DNA from: Sipunculus nudus
Taxonomy: Eukaryota; Annelida; Sipuncula; Golfingiida; Sipunculidae
Reading direction: 5' to 3'
NCBI GenBank assembly: GCA_026874595.1
Contig: CM049310.1
Location: forward strand, 84,605,056-84,669,055
Length of the DNA stretch: 64,000 nucleotides
In this document: positions 46,881 to 58,727 of the stretch, piece by piece
How the letters are laid out: the number at the start of each line of letters is the position of its first letter
Numbering within the stretch: the stretch's first letter is position 1
Program-made: the position numbers and the translations under genes
Notes under the pieces: model-generated
Database searches by the model: none
Seen by the model: only the letters and a program-made list of their open reading frames with translations
What the model was told of the DNA's origin: nothing

Positions 46881-47547
46881 ATTCTCAATGAAAATTTACA
46901 TACTGATAAGCATGTGAAAGGTTCTACACATATAAAAACATCTCTGAAAGTGCAAGTCTTGTTCAAGCCATCTCCAAATTGTTTTTATCTAAATAACACC
47001 GCAGCACCTGATTTACAAGACTTCAGTATTCATACCTGAACTATGGACTGAAAACATCTGGATATCACATCTTTTTCAAGCTTTTAGGTTTTGCATCTCT
47101 GGATTACCAATTGCAAAACTTAAGAAATACAAACAAAAGGTCATGAATTAATAACTGGGTCAGTAAAAACTGCCGAGGGAATGAAAACCAAATGTCAATA
47201 ATTCAGTATTATCTCTCGTCTTCATCTTTTTTCAGGCAGGTGTCCATGAACCAACAAAATAGGGATAAAATAGGGATAATTCTGGTCTAGACCAGGAGCA
47301 TACTGCTGGCAAAACAGCACTAGCAGAAACAAAAAGACCACTACCACCTGCCAGCCAGCCTGGTGCTGTATTACACAGCCTGGTGGTAATAATACAGGCT
47401 CAGACTGATTGAGTATCTATATATTCTTTACATCTACATGTTCAAGATAAGATATACTTTATTGCTAGGAAATTACATAGTGCCCACAAAAAAGTTAAGG
47501 GGTAAAAGTGAAAATAGTAAGAGAAATAAAAGTAATAAAAAATTTGA
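46881..47547. other. Non-coding stretch, nothing recognised
   Basis: Unique AT-rich sequence. ACTTTATTGC at 47,457 gives a minus-strand AATAAA, possibly an older polyadenylation remnant. Confidence 0.35.
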
Positions 47548-48370
47548 TTTTTTTTTTTTTTAAAAATGAGCATATACATTTATTATTATAATAAATGCAA
47601 AACAGCATAAGAATTAATCAAGTACAAATATACATGCATTAAACAACATGTACAATTAACTAAAAAGAAGCTCCATCACATTAAAGACATCAAGGTTATC
47701 ATTATTATGTCTCCCTTCCCTCCTCCACATTACATATAACATATAAACAATACAACATAATGTTGCAAAATTGAGACAAAAAGGCAATCAGCAGTTTAAT
47801 TCTTTGCATATAGATATGGCATACTGAATGCAAAAGCTCCTTGAAGCTGTGGTCCCACACTTGCAAGTGTGTGCTGTCTACTTGCAAAAACGTGGACAAA
47901 ACTTGGGGATCCGTACGTGGTGAGTACCGCCTAAGTACGGAATTGGGAGCACGCAGACACACTGTAGCACTTTTAGTGCATGAGGATCTTTTGCTGCCTT
48001 CAGGCTACGGTTTCACCACCTACATCGGGCGGAAAAACTCAGGTTCATCGTACTTGCACGCACTTACAACATGCGAGTGAGTAAGGGCACCGTACGTAAG
48101 CAGCACGTGTAAGCACTGCCTCCGTACGACAACGTGGCAATCGCACGGAGATCATACGTTACAAGCACGTTGTAAGTACGTACAACTCACTTACCACGTA
48201 TGTGCACATCGTACAATGCACGCTAATGCTCACGGGCCACACACATACACCTTGCGCTACCTTGCGTTGACACACTCCCTCCCTACTCTTGCCACTCCCT
48301 CCCCACGTTTTCAGAAAAATGTGGCGGCCGTGGCCTCCCCCAAAAATTTACGGACTAAAAACATGCACGG
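47548..48370 (-). mobile_element. Probable poly(A)-tailed retroposed sequence with CpG-rich 5' part
   Basis: On the minus strand AATAAA (47,584-47,579) is followed 18 nt later by a run of 14 A (47,561-47,548), the signature of reverse-transcribed mRNA or a non-LTR element. Upstream on that strand lies 47,880-48,340, the most CpG-dense part of the window, with recurring CGTACGT, CACGTG and CTTAC/GTAAG words. The minus frame at 47,962-47,705 shows no known domain. The 5' boundary and target duplication are not resolved. It could be a truncated LINE or a retrocopy of a non-coding transcript. Confidence 0.45.
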
Positions 48371-48443
48371 TTGGTTGTGACCAGGGCTTTAGTTAGGTAA
48401 TGGCTGTGACTTTAAATGATAGTTTCTGAAATGACAGTTGGAT

Positions 48444-50095
48444 CATCTCCAATCATAGGCAGGTAGGGATAATACAATCATGGGCAAATGAGGATTATAC
48501 TGGTCTCCAATCATAAGCAAATAGGGATAATACTAGTCTCCAATCTTGGGCAGGTAGGGATAATACTTATCTCCGATCATGGGCAAATAAGGATTATACT
48601 GGTCTCCAATCATAAGCAAATAAGGATTATACTGGTCTCCAATCATGGGCAAATAGGGATAATACTATCACCGATCATGGGCAAATAAGGATTATACTGT
48701 TCTCCAATCATGGGCATGTAGGGATAACACTGATCTCTGATCATGGGCAAATAAGGATTATACAGGTCTCCAATCATGGGCAAATAAGGATTATACTTGT
48801 CTCCAATCATGGGCAAATAAGGATTATACAGGTCTCCAATCATGGGCAAATGAGGATTATACTGGTCTCCAATCATAAGCAAATAGGGATAATACTAGTC
48901 TCCAATCTTGGGCAGGTAGGGATAATACTTATCTCCGATCATGGGCAAATAAGGATTATACTGGTCTCCAATCATAAGCAAATAAGGATTATACTGGTCT
49001 CCAATCATGGGCAAATAGGGATAATACTATCACCGATCATGGGCAAATAAGGATTATACTGTTCTCCAATCATGGGCATGTAGGGATAACACTGATCTCT
49101 GATCATGGGCAAATAAGGATTATACAGGTCTCCAATCATGGGCAAATAAGGATTATACTTGTCTCCAATCATGGGCAAATAAGGATTATACAGGTCTCCA
49201 ATCATGGGCAAATAAGGATTATACTGGTCTCCAATCATAGGCAGGTGGGATAATACTGGTTTCCAATCATGGGCAAATAGGGATAAAACTGATCTCCAAT
49301 CATGGGCAAATAAGGATTATACAGGTCTCCAATCATAGACAAATAAGGATTAAACTGGTCTCCAATCATGGGCAAATAGGTATAATACTGGTTTTCCAAT
49401 CATGGGCAAATAGGGATAATACTGATCTCCGATCATGGGCAAATAAGGATTATACTGGTCTCCAATCATGAGCAAATAAGGATTATACTGGTCTCCAATC
49501 ATGGGCAAATAGGTATAATACTGGTTTTCCAATCATGGGCAAATAGGGATAATACTGGTCTCCAATCTTAGGCAGGTAGGGATATTACTGATCTCTGATC
49601 ATGGGCAAATAAGGATTATATTGGTCTCCAATCATGGGCAAATAAGGATTATACTGGTCTCCAATCATAAGCATATAGGGATAATACTGGTCTCCAATCT
49701 TGGGCAGGTAGGGATAATACTGATCTCTGATCATGGGCGAATAAGGATTATATTGGTCTCCAATCATGGGCAAATAAGGATTATACTGGTCTCCAATCAT
49801 GGGCAAATAAGGATTATACTGGTCTCCAATCATGGGCAAATAGGGATAATACTGATCTCCAATCATGGGCAAATAAGGATTATACAGGTCTCCAATCATG
49901 GGCAAATATGGATTATACAGGTCTCCAATCATAGGCAAATAAGGACTATACTGGTCTCCAATCATGGGCAAATAGGGATAATATTGCATGGTCTCCAATC
50001 ATGGGCAAATAGGGATAATATTGCATGGTCTCCAATCATGGGCAAATAGGGATAATATTGCATGGTCTCCAATCATGGGCAAATAAGAAATATAC
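48444..50095. repeat. 33-bp minisatellite, about 50 copies, with a 362-bp higher-order duplication
   Basis: The unit TCATGGGCAAATAAGGATTA, TACTGGTCTCCAA recurs every 33 bp. 48,482-48,843 and 48,844-49,205 are identical or nearly so at an offset of 362 bp (eleven units minus one base). The multiple-of-three period leaves long frames open on both strands (minus repeat MIGDQYNPYLP, plus repeat LVSNHGQIRII). With no start context or flanking exons I do not call genes. Confidence 0.95.
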
Positions 50096-51017
50096 TGTAT
50101 CTACTATCTACAAAGAGCAATTGTCAATGACCACTGCCTGACTGCCTGGGGAAGGTGAAGGATACTTTCTGGCAGGTGCAAACCTTATAATTAGTTCAGG
50201 TGACAACAGCTTTATGTCCAGCAGTGTCCAGCTTATCCTCTTACACTGAGGAACAGTTGTTCATCCACATGACTGGTTTCACTTATATATATATATGTAT
50301 ATCAACCTGACAAGCAAAAAAATAGGTGTTTTCTCTCTTGTTATAAATTAATTATTTTACTCAAGTCTTTTAGTTTCCTTCTCAATTATTGCGGGACTGG
50401 CGGGTTCATTCACGTGAAAGTCAATTTAATTCTAAAGATTATGTGAAAAACAGTTTCTCCTAATGCCTATTGGCACCCCTTGGTGAGAAGGACTATAAAT
50501 GTAAGGGAACAACTTTTAACAATTACACATTCAAGCACATCACAAATAAATTTATGCAGGTGTATTATATCAACTAGCTGCCTGACTTGGCAGGTCAGAA
50601 TAATAGTGTGTGTCTAACCCTACCAAAATTTAATATAAAAAGACCAAAGCACATTTTACACACCCGATGTATCATGTGGAAATTCAATAATAGAACATTT
50701 TTATTTCTATACCAAATATGGAACACACATTTTATGAATATGACATTTAAAGGAAAAGTGAATTTATTATTTTTCCTGTATCCAGAAAACTGAATATGAA
50801 TGATGAACTTTTTTCTGTGGTCTATGAAATGTTGTGGCATGAACCTTAAAACCTATGACATGGCATCATTCAAGATCACTACCATCAGCAGTTTTTACTC
50901 AAGTTCACGCCATCTACATTATAAAATCGCTGCCACCCTGTCTGGATAACTATAGCTTGATTCCAAAACCATCTACTTTATGATTTTGTCCAGCATCTAA
51001 AATCACAATTTTATAAA
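50096..51017. other. Non-coding, with a GGCAGGT-type fragment
   Basis: 50,555-50,625 matches the repeat at 23,665-23,755 (ATCAACTAGCTGCC, ACTTGGCAGGT, GTCTAACCCTA). The rest is unique. Confidence 0.35.
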
Positions 51018-53177
51018 AACAAGGCCTACAGGCCTAATGCGAACCTGTGCAAAGTTTGGGAGTATGAATGGAGGTTTACTTTTTAAATTTAATATTGATC
51101 CTTTTAAGTCCTGCATATCTACCTTAGTCAATATGATTTCAGCAAAAATGGATGTATCGGACCTGCAATTTTCAGACAAGGACATTTTAAAACTAGAATA
51201 CGGGTAGTCAACAAGCGACTGTGTATTCACGGAAATCAGAGTGGGATGGGTGAAGTGAGGCATGGATTAGGTTGCAAGGGGAATAGAGTGAGATGTGTTG
51301 CATATTAGCATGAATGTCTGCAGCGTAAACGTGAATGTAGGTGGTGCCACCAATCATAAAATCGAGAAAATTGTCCAGGATGTGTAAACCTGCGAAATTT
51401 AAGGTAGATAAGTCAAACCACTGCTGAGATATGAGTGATTTTATCCCAAGGCAGATGAACAGATGGACGGTGTTCATAAGTGGTTGCAGGTGGTGCCCCC
51501 AGTTTTGCTTATGATGAAGAGCTATGTGAGATCTATACACAAGCAAATATTTGGCCCAATCGGTCAAACGGTTCCTGACATATGAGCCTGGATGTCTGCA
51601 GAGTAAACCTGAATTTAGGTTGCGCCACCTTCATAAATCGAGAAAGCTGTCCAGGATGTATAAACCTGCAAAATTTCAAGTGGATAAGTCAAACCACTGC
51701 TGAGATATAAGTGATTTTATCCCAAGGCAGATGAACAGATGGACGGTGTCCATAAGTGGTTGCAGGTGGCGCCCCCAGTTTTGCTTATGATGAAGAGCTA
51801 TGTGAGATCTATACACAAGCAAAATTTGGCCCAATCGGTCAAACGGTTTCTGACATATGAGCTTGGATGTCTGCAGAGTAAATCTGAATGTAGGTGGTGC
51901 CACCTGTCATAAAATTGAGAAAGCTGTCCAGGATGTATAAACCTGCAAAATTTCAGGTGGATAAGTCAATCCACTGCTGAGATATGATCGAGTGCTATTT
52001 TCCAAAGGCAGATGAACAGATGGACATTGTGCAAAAATGGTAACAGGTGGCGCCACCATTTTTAGTGTATGTTATAAAGCTATCAAAGGGCTACATATGT
52101 GCAAAATTTTTAGCCTGACTGGTCAAACGGTTCTGGAGATATGCGGGTTTATGTGTGGAAACAGATGCACAAATGGACGCTGGGCAGCGAGGAAAGGTCA
52201 GAGGTCAACCAAAAATGAGGGCGCAGCAGTTCACATGTGACCTGATGATAAACCCGATTTGGTTAAAATGCAAACCAAGTTTTTTCAAACAGTTGAAAAA
52301 TATAGTTCCAATAATCTGGGAATTCTGCATCTAAACACTGCGTCTAGACGTCTAGACACATTGTCTAGACACCCCACAGAGCCAGGTCAGTTGCCATGGT
52401 GATGTCTGGACCCCACCTGATTGTACTGAGTGACCTCTTTACTTGGCTAAAACTCAGCATGATGTCAAATCTGTTTTCAAATACAGAAAGCCTTTTTCAA
52501 TTGGCTACAATGCTTTTTTAAAACTGTATTTACCCAATCTATTCTTATAAAACTGGCAGAACCCTACCATAGAATAATTCTTGTAAAGTTTAAACAATTC
52601 AGCTTAACAGTTTCATCATAAATCAGTGTATAAGCTAGGGTTTAAAATTACATTTGCGCTTGTAAAAAACACATCAATGTAGGATGCGCCACCAATACCT
52701 CAAAATCAAATATGACATATGTGACAAACATTGGTATAAAATTAAGTGATTATAGCTCTAGTCGTTTCTGAGATTTTAATTTGAGTGTGCTTTTTTGGAC
52801 AGACGACTAAGTTCAACCTCCTGTAACTCGGCCAAAAATCTCCGAACTGGAACCATTCGAACAAACTTGAGAGAGATTGTTCCAGGGATAATTTCTGTGA
52901 AAAATTGGACAATTTGGCTGGACAGTTTCAGAGAAGAAGATTTTTAAAGGTTTTTAAGCTTTTTCTCTATAAAATCTAAATTAATGCAGATACCTAATAA
53001 TAAGCTGCAGGGCACCAAATTTCACATGTGACTATTTCTTTCATGTAATTTGGAGCTGCTAGCTCCAACATTTTCTGACCTACAGCCATGGACGGCGGAA
53101 AGCCAGCCCTGGACGGCAGACGGTGGAAGATGGACGGACGACGCTGCGCCATCGCATAAGCTCACAGGTTCGCTAAA
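51018..53177 (-). mobile_element. Family D element D2 (contains A2)
   Basis: The left end is CAAGGCCTACAGGCCTAATG, then CGAACCTGTGC; the right end is GCATAAGCTCACAGGTTCGC then TAAAAA. The subterminal inverted repeat GCGAACCTGTG is perfect at both ends. The D core at 52,665-53,177 has a diverged palindrome (GGATGCGCCACC, 52,682) with GAGATTTT at 52,770, again 88 bp. A2 occupies the left half, at the same D position as A1 in D1. 52,375-52,664 is not shared with D1. Confidence 0.7.
51193..52374 (-). mobile_element. Family A element A2, right end missing
   Basis: Left end CTAGAATACGGGTAGTCAAC then AAGCGACTG. Diverged A cores carry palindromes at 51,340, 51,489, 51,767 and 51,894 (changed) and 52,047 (exact). 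It ends in a TCTAGACGTCTAGAC-type stretch also found in A1 at 7,230. The terminal hairpin GTATCCGC/GCGGATAC is absent. Confidence 0.65.
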
Positions 53178-54678
53178 AATAAAATGTCAAACTAAGACGA
53201 TGCTGATGATTAGCTTGCTTCCACTGAACTTATATTTTTTTGGATTAAAAAGTTTACTTACTATGCTACTAATATTAAATAGTGGCCTCGTTTCTGTTGT
53301 GGTTTCAAGTTCATTGAACCAGGGCTATCCATTTTTTTGTTTTCTTTTTATATTTTTGTTTTGCTTCATGCACCAATCTTTTCCCTGAGACATGAGCAAG
53401 ATATTCCTTTACTGAGATTATCTTTCACCACTAGAGAGTCTTAAAATCAATGTGTGTGTCATCTCACGTGACAACTTGCCAAAGGGTTTTCATCAAGAGT
53501 TAATTTGGTTTTCAAGGTTCCTGCTGACAGCCACAGGGGTGCATAACTATGAGGATGTGGGGTGACTGGACTCGGCTGGATCAGTGAAAATAGCAGCAGC
53601 TGAAAGATGACATGCACAGTGGAACCTGTCTTATAGGAACAACTGTTTATTGAGACCACACTTGGGTGTACAAAAGCATTGGTTATAACTAACCTGTCTC
53701 ATAAGATGACCTATGAATTAAGACCACTTATGGCCAGTCCAAGGAAACACCTGTTTACATTTCACATGCTCATGCTAACAAAAACAAAATATCTTTTATT
53801 CCATAAAGTCATTACCACAAAACACCCATGTTTATGTAATTTACCTTAAAACAATTCTCATCTAACAGTCACTTGAACTGACTACATTGTCCTCTTCACT
53901 ACATTTATACCTACAGTGCTGGTGTATTTAAAGCCCTGGTGCATTGTGGGAGTCAGATTTTGACTCCAACAATCCCTAAACAGCAGTCATACTCCTGCGA
54001 CTGTTTCTATGCAGTGTGGGAGCACTCCACAATCGTGGTTAACAGAATAACTTTGAACAAACATATATTCAAGGTTGCTTGTTTACTTAGTTTAGATGGC
54101 TGTGTTGTAAGCATGCATTGCTCACAAGCAGAGTTCTACTAAAGAGATGAATGGTTTCAATAACAGTAGGTCTGGATAACAACAACTGATATCCAATAAC
54201 TTTAGACACTTTGCACAGGTGAATAATACAGAAAATATAGGACAGAATGCTGAGAAAAAATGTAGGAAATTCTAGGAGACCATTTTTTCATAGGAAAATA
54301 TTGGAGTCAGCAGGACCTCTGTCACTGCCAGAGAATTCATTTATATAATATATGCCATGGATACTCAAGATGTTTCTTGAAACATTTATGAATACTCATA
54401 AACATCATGCAGAGGCTGACTGTATTCATTTCAACCTAAGCTGAATGGAAATCACTTCTCAGATTGAGTTAATATAACAAGATAAACCAATGGATAAACC
54501 ACCAAAACATAATCTGAATGAAGGCCCAAAATCATCAACACACCTGACCCAGACATGGTTTTGATGAAAAATGTGAATGTATGCTCCCACATCAGACACT
54601 TGGGATTTATATTGTGTGAATGTGGAGATATCATCCTTCATTTTTTCAATGCCGACTTATCTAATTCTTAAGCTCAGT
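53178..54678. other. Non-coding, with a family K fragment
   Basis: 53,618-53,745 (CAGTGGAACCTGTCTTATAG, GAGACCACACTTGGGTGTAC, ACCTGTCTCATAAGATGACC, AGACCACTTATGG) is a diverged family K copy. The remainder shows no exon or repeat. Confidence 0.45.
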
Positions 54679-54995
54679 ATTTACATCTGCAAAGTACTTT
54701 TTTGGTTTAGGCACTGGCATCCTGTCATTTTATTTTATATCCTGATGTCACCCAGGCCCATTGTCTACTGCACCTGCAGGTCCTGGGGGTGTCATCCCCA
54801 TTATGGAGTCATAACACCGAAGAACCTCTCAATGATGCACTCATTTGTGAGTGATACAAGGCTGTGGGATACAGCCTTCACATTAAGTCTGCTTGAGATG
54901 GGGCCGACCATGAAAATCTCACCACTCCTGGGCCGAGATTTGAAATCAAGACCTCCCGGCTTTGCATCCTGTGCTCTTCCTGTGAGCCACAGAAG
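54679..54995 (-). mobile_element. tRNA-derived SINE, copy S2
   Basis: On the minus strand it starts CTTCTGTGGCTCACAGGAAG, with a degenerate A box, and has a B-box-like GATTTCAAATCTC 40-50 nt later. It then shares with S1 TGAGATTTTC, GTGTTATGAC, CCTGCAGGTGCAGTAG, ATCAGGATATAAAAT and the terminal GCAGATGTAAATA. About 317 bp. Confidence 0.65.
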
Positions 54996-55197
54996 ACACT
55001 GTATACAGTAACTGTATTATATTTTTTTTTACGAATTTTGTTTACGAATTGTGAATAAGACGCCTCATCTTCATAACTGAACTGTCCTTTATAATAAAGC
55101 CTCATTTGCATTTTATGTAAATTATCCATGCAAAGATAACTGCAAATTATAACGTTTCCTGTTACTTAAAAATGAAAGACAGACATCATAAATTATA

Positions 55198-58100
55198 CAA
55201 GTGACCCATGGGTCATGACGCTCAGCTGACTGGGAAGAGATTTGCAAAAGGAAATTTTATCATCAGAATGGTAGTATATACCCATTCAACTGAAGCATCA
55301 AACAGATTAACCAACAGGCCAAGATTTAGTCTGTATTTATATATCTCAAAAATAGAGAAAAATGTGTAAACTTTTAAAACTAGAATACGGGTAACCGACA
55401 AGTGACTACATGTATCTGCCAAAATCGGATAGTGAGGCATGGATTGAGTGGCAAGGGGAAATAGAGTGAGGTATGTTGCATATTAGCATGGATGTCTGCA
55501 GCCTAAATGTGTATGTAGGTTGTGCCACCTACCACAAATCCAGAAAGCTGTCCAAGTTGTATACACCTACAAAATTTTAGGCAGAAAAGTCAAACCACTA
55601 CATGTATATGAGCGATTTTTGCCCATGGCAGACAAACAGACAAACACTGTGCAAAAATCTTTGCAGGTAACCCCTCCAGTTTTGTGTATGATAAAGACCT
55701 ATGTGAGATCTAAACACATGCACAATTTTGGCCCAATCGGTCAAATGGTTCCTGAGATATAAGCTTGGATGTGTCCAGCGTTAACTAGAATGTAGGTGGC
55801 GCCACCTGTCATAAAATCAAGAAAGCTATCCTGGATGTATACACATGACGAATTTCAGGTGAATTAGTCAATTCACTGCAGAGATATGAGTGATTTTAAC
55901 CCAAGGCAGATGAACAGATGGACACTGTGCAAACATGGTTACAGGTGGCGCCACCATTTTTTGTGTATGTTATAAAGCAATCCAAGGGCTACATTTTTAT
56001 CAATTTTATTTCCTGATCGGTCAAACGGTTCCCGAGATATAAGGTTTTATGAGTGGAAACAGACCCACAAATGGACACTGGATAGAGAGGAAAGGTCAGA
56101 GGTCAATGCAAATTGGTTAGGCACCAGTTCACATGTGACCTGATAATAGGTGTAAGTTTGGGAAAAATCGGTCCATTAGTCTCCGAGGAGCTCTCTGGAA
56201 ACGAACGCCGCCGCCGCGGAGGAACTCGGTCAAAAACATAGTATCCGCAAAACTTCGTTTTGGCGGATACAAAAATACAGGTGGCTCCACCAGTCTGCAG
56301 AAACTAATAAAAACACTTAATGGTCAATATCCATGCAAAAAATCATGGTGATCTCTGCATTAGTTGTTCAGATACTTCAGTTTTTGTATCAAATTGTCCA
56401 TTATTCTGAGGGATACTTCGGAGTCCTATAGCTTGAAGGATATGGGTAACAGAGACCTAATTTCAAGTTTCCACAGGCACCTTTCATGGGCCTCCTTGCA
56501 TGACAAGAATGAAGATTCTAGGTCCAGTTGTTGCGATTTGTACCCTGTTGACAGATAACCACATCTTTAAAGGTCTCAAAAAAAAGAAAAAAATTCGAAA
56601 AATTTGAAAAAAAAATAGAGGTGGCACACCCAGTCTGCAGAAACTGATGGAACAGCTCATGATCAATATGTATGTCGAAAATCATGACCATCAGTGTTGT
56701 AGTTATTGAAATACTGCAGTTTTTGTATCAAATTTTCCATTATTCTGGGGGGGGGGGGGTATTTTGGACCCATACAGCTTAAAGAATATGGGTAACAGAG
56801 ACCTAATTTTAAGTTTCCATGGAGACTTTTCATGGGTCTCCCTGTGTGTCAAGAATGAAGATTCTTGGTCCAGTTTTTATGATTTGTGCCCTGTTAACAG
56901 ATGTTCATATCTTTAAAGGTCTCAAAAATACAGAAAAATTTCGTAAAAAAAACCGAACAAATACAGGTGGTGCCACCAGTCTGCAGAAACTTATGAAACA
57001 CTCCATGATCAATATCCATGCAAACAATTATGGTTATCTCTGCATTAGTTGTTCAGATACTTTAGCTTTTGTATCAAATTTTCCATTATTCTGAGCTGTA
57101 CTTTGGAGTGCCATAGCTCAAAGGATATGGGTAACAGAGACCAAATTTCAGGTTTCCATGGAGACTTTTCATGGGTCTCCCTGTGTGTCAAGAACAAAGA
57201 TTCTAGGTCCAGTCGTTACGATTTGTACCCTGTTGACAGATAACTACATCCTTAAAGGTCTCAAAAATGGAGAAAACAATTCGTGAACATTGAAAAATAC
57301 AGGTGGCGCCACCAGTCTGCACAAACTGATGAAACATCTCATGATCAATATGTATGTCGAAAATCATGACCATCAGTGATGTAGTTAATGAGATATTGAA
57401 GTTTTTGTATGAAATTTTTGACTATTCTGGGGGGTAATTTTGGGCCCCATAGCTCGAAGGATATGGGTAACAGAGACCTAATTTCTGGTTTCCATGGAGA
57501 CTTTTCATAGGTCTCTCAGTGTGTCGAAAATGAAGATTCTAGGTTAAGTCGTTACGATTTGTGCCACGCTAACAGATGACAGCATCCTCAAAGGTCTCAA
57601 AAATAGAGGAAAAAATCGTAAAAAATCAAACAGTACAGGTGGCGCCACCAGTCTGCAGGAACTGATCGAACATCTCATGATCAATATGTATGCCAAAAAT
57701 GAAGACCATCAGTGATGTAGTTATTGAGATATTGAAGTTTTTGTATGAAATTTTTTACTATTCTGGGGGTACTTTGGGGCCCCATAGCTCAAAGGATATG
57801 GGTAACAGAGACCTAATTTCTGGTTTCCAAGGAGATTTTTCATGGACCTCTCAGTGTGTCAAGAATTAAGATTCTAAGTCCAGTATTTATGATTTGTGCC
57901 CTGTTAACAGATGTTCATATCTTTAAAGGTCTCAAAAATACAGAAAAAAATTTCGTAAAAAAAAACGAACAAATACAGGTGGTGCCACCAGTCTGCAGAA
58001 ACTTATGAAACACTCCATGATCAATATCCATGCAAACAATTATGGTTATCTCTGCATTAGTTGTTCAGATACTTTAGCTTTTGTATCAAATTTTCCATTA

Positions 58101-58662
58101 TTCTGAGCTGTACTTTGGAGTGCCATAGCTCAAAGGATATGGGTAACAGAGACCAAATTTCAGGTTTCCATGGAGACTTATCATGGGTCTCCCTGTGTGT
58201 CAAGAACGAAGATTCTAGGTCCAGTCGTTACGATTTGTACCCTGTTGACAGATAACTACATCCTTAAAGGTCTCAAAAATGGAGAAAACAATTCGTGAAC
58301 ATTGAAAAATACAGGTGGCGCCACCAGTCTGCAGGAAGTGATGTAACATCTCATGATCAATATGTATGCCAAAAATCATGACCATCAGTCAAGTAGTTAA
58401 TGAGATATTGAAGTTTTTGTATGAAATTTTTGACTTTTCTGGTGGGTACTTTGGGGCCACATAGCTCGAAGGATATGGGTAACAGAGACCTAATTTCTGG
58501 TTTCCAAGATAATTTTTAATGGACCTCTCAGAATCCCAAATTACAAGGTTCTAGGTCCAGCGGTTACGATTTGTGCCTGGTTAACGGACGGACAGACGGA
58601 CAGACGGACGACGGACAAAGAGTGATCGCTATAGCTCAGATGACTTTCAGTCAGCTGAGCTA
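55198..58662 (-). mobile_element. Family C element C2 (complete ends, contains A4)
   Basis: The left end is CAAGTGACCCATGGGTCATG then ACGCTCAGCTGACT. The right end is an ACGG/ACAG tract, CAAAGAGTGATCGC and a hairpin with outer TAGCTCAG/CTGAGCTA, inner TGACT/AGTCA, loop TTC. GCTCAGCTGACT/AGTCAGCTGAGC is a perfect 12-bp subterminal inverted repeat. Units of about 340 bp have exact palindromes at 57,302, 57,640 and 58,315; GAGATAT follows 57,302 by 88 bp. A trimer-scale duplication (offset 1,012 bp, e.g. 56,957 and 57,969) is visible. A G13 run is at 56,747-56,759. Confidence 0.8.
55380..56270 (-). mobile_element. Family A element A4, inserted in C2
   Basis: Left end CTAGAATACGGGTAACCGAC, right end GTATCCGC-AAAAC-TTC-GTTTT-G-GCGGATAC. 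Palindromes at 55,796 and 55,945. It splits the A-rich linker of a family C monomer: CTCAAAAATAGAGAAA lies on the left and AAATACAGGTGGCTCC on the right. GCCGCCGCCGCGG precedes the right hairpin. Confidence 0.8.
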
Positions 58663-58727
58663 ATAAAACCTTTCATATTATATGCCTGAAGTCTTCATTA
58701 AATTGTTAAGATTGAAAGCACATCAAA

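Noticed and set aside
48488-50049. Up to 142-codon frames on both strands in the 33-bp array; also the possibility of a CRISPR array
   Set aside because: Open frames follow from the 33-bp period. There are no unique spacers between repeats, and the DNA is eukaryotic, so it is not CRISPR.
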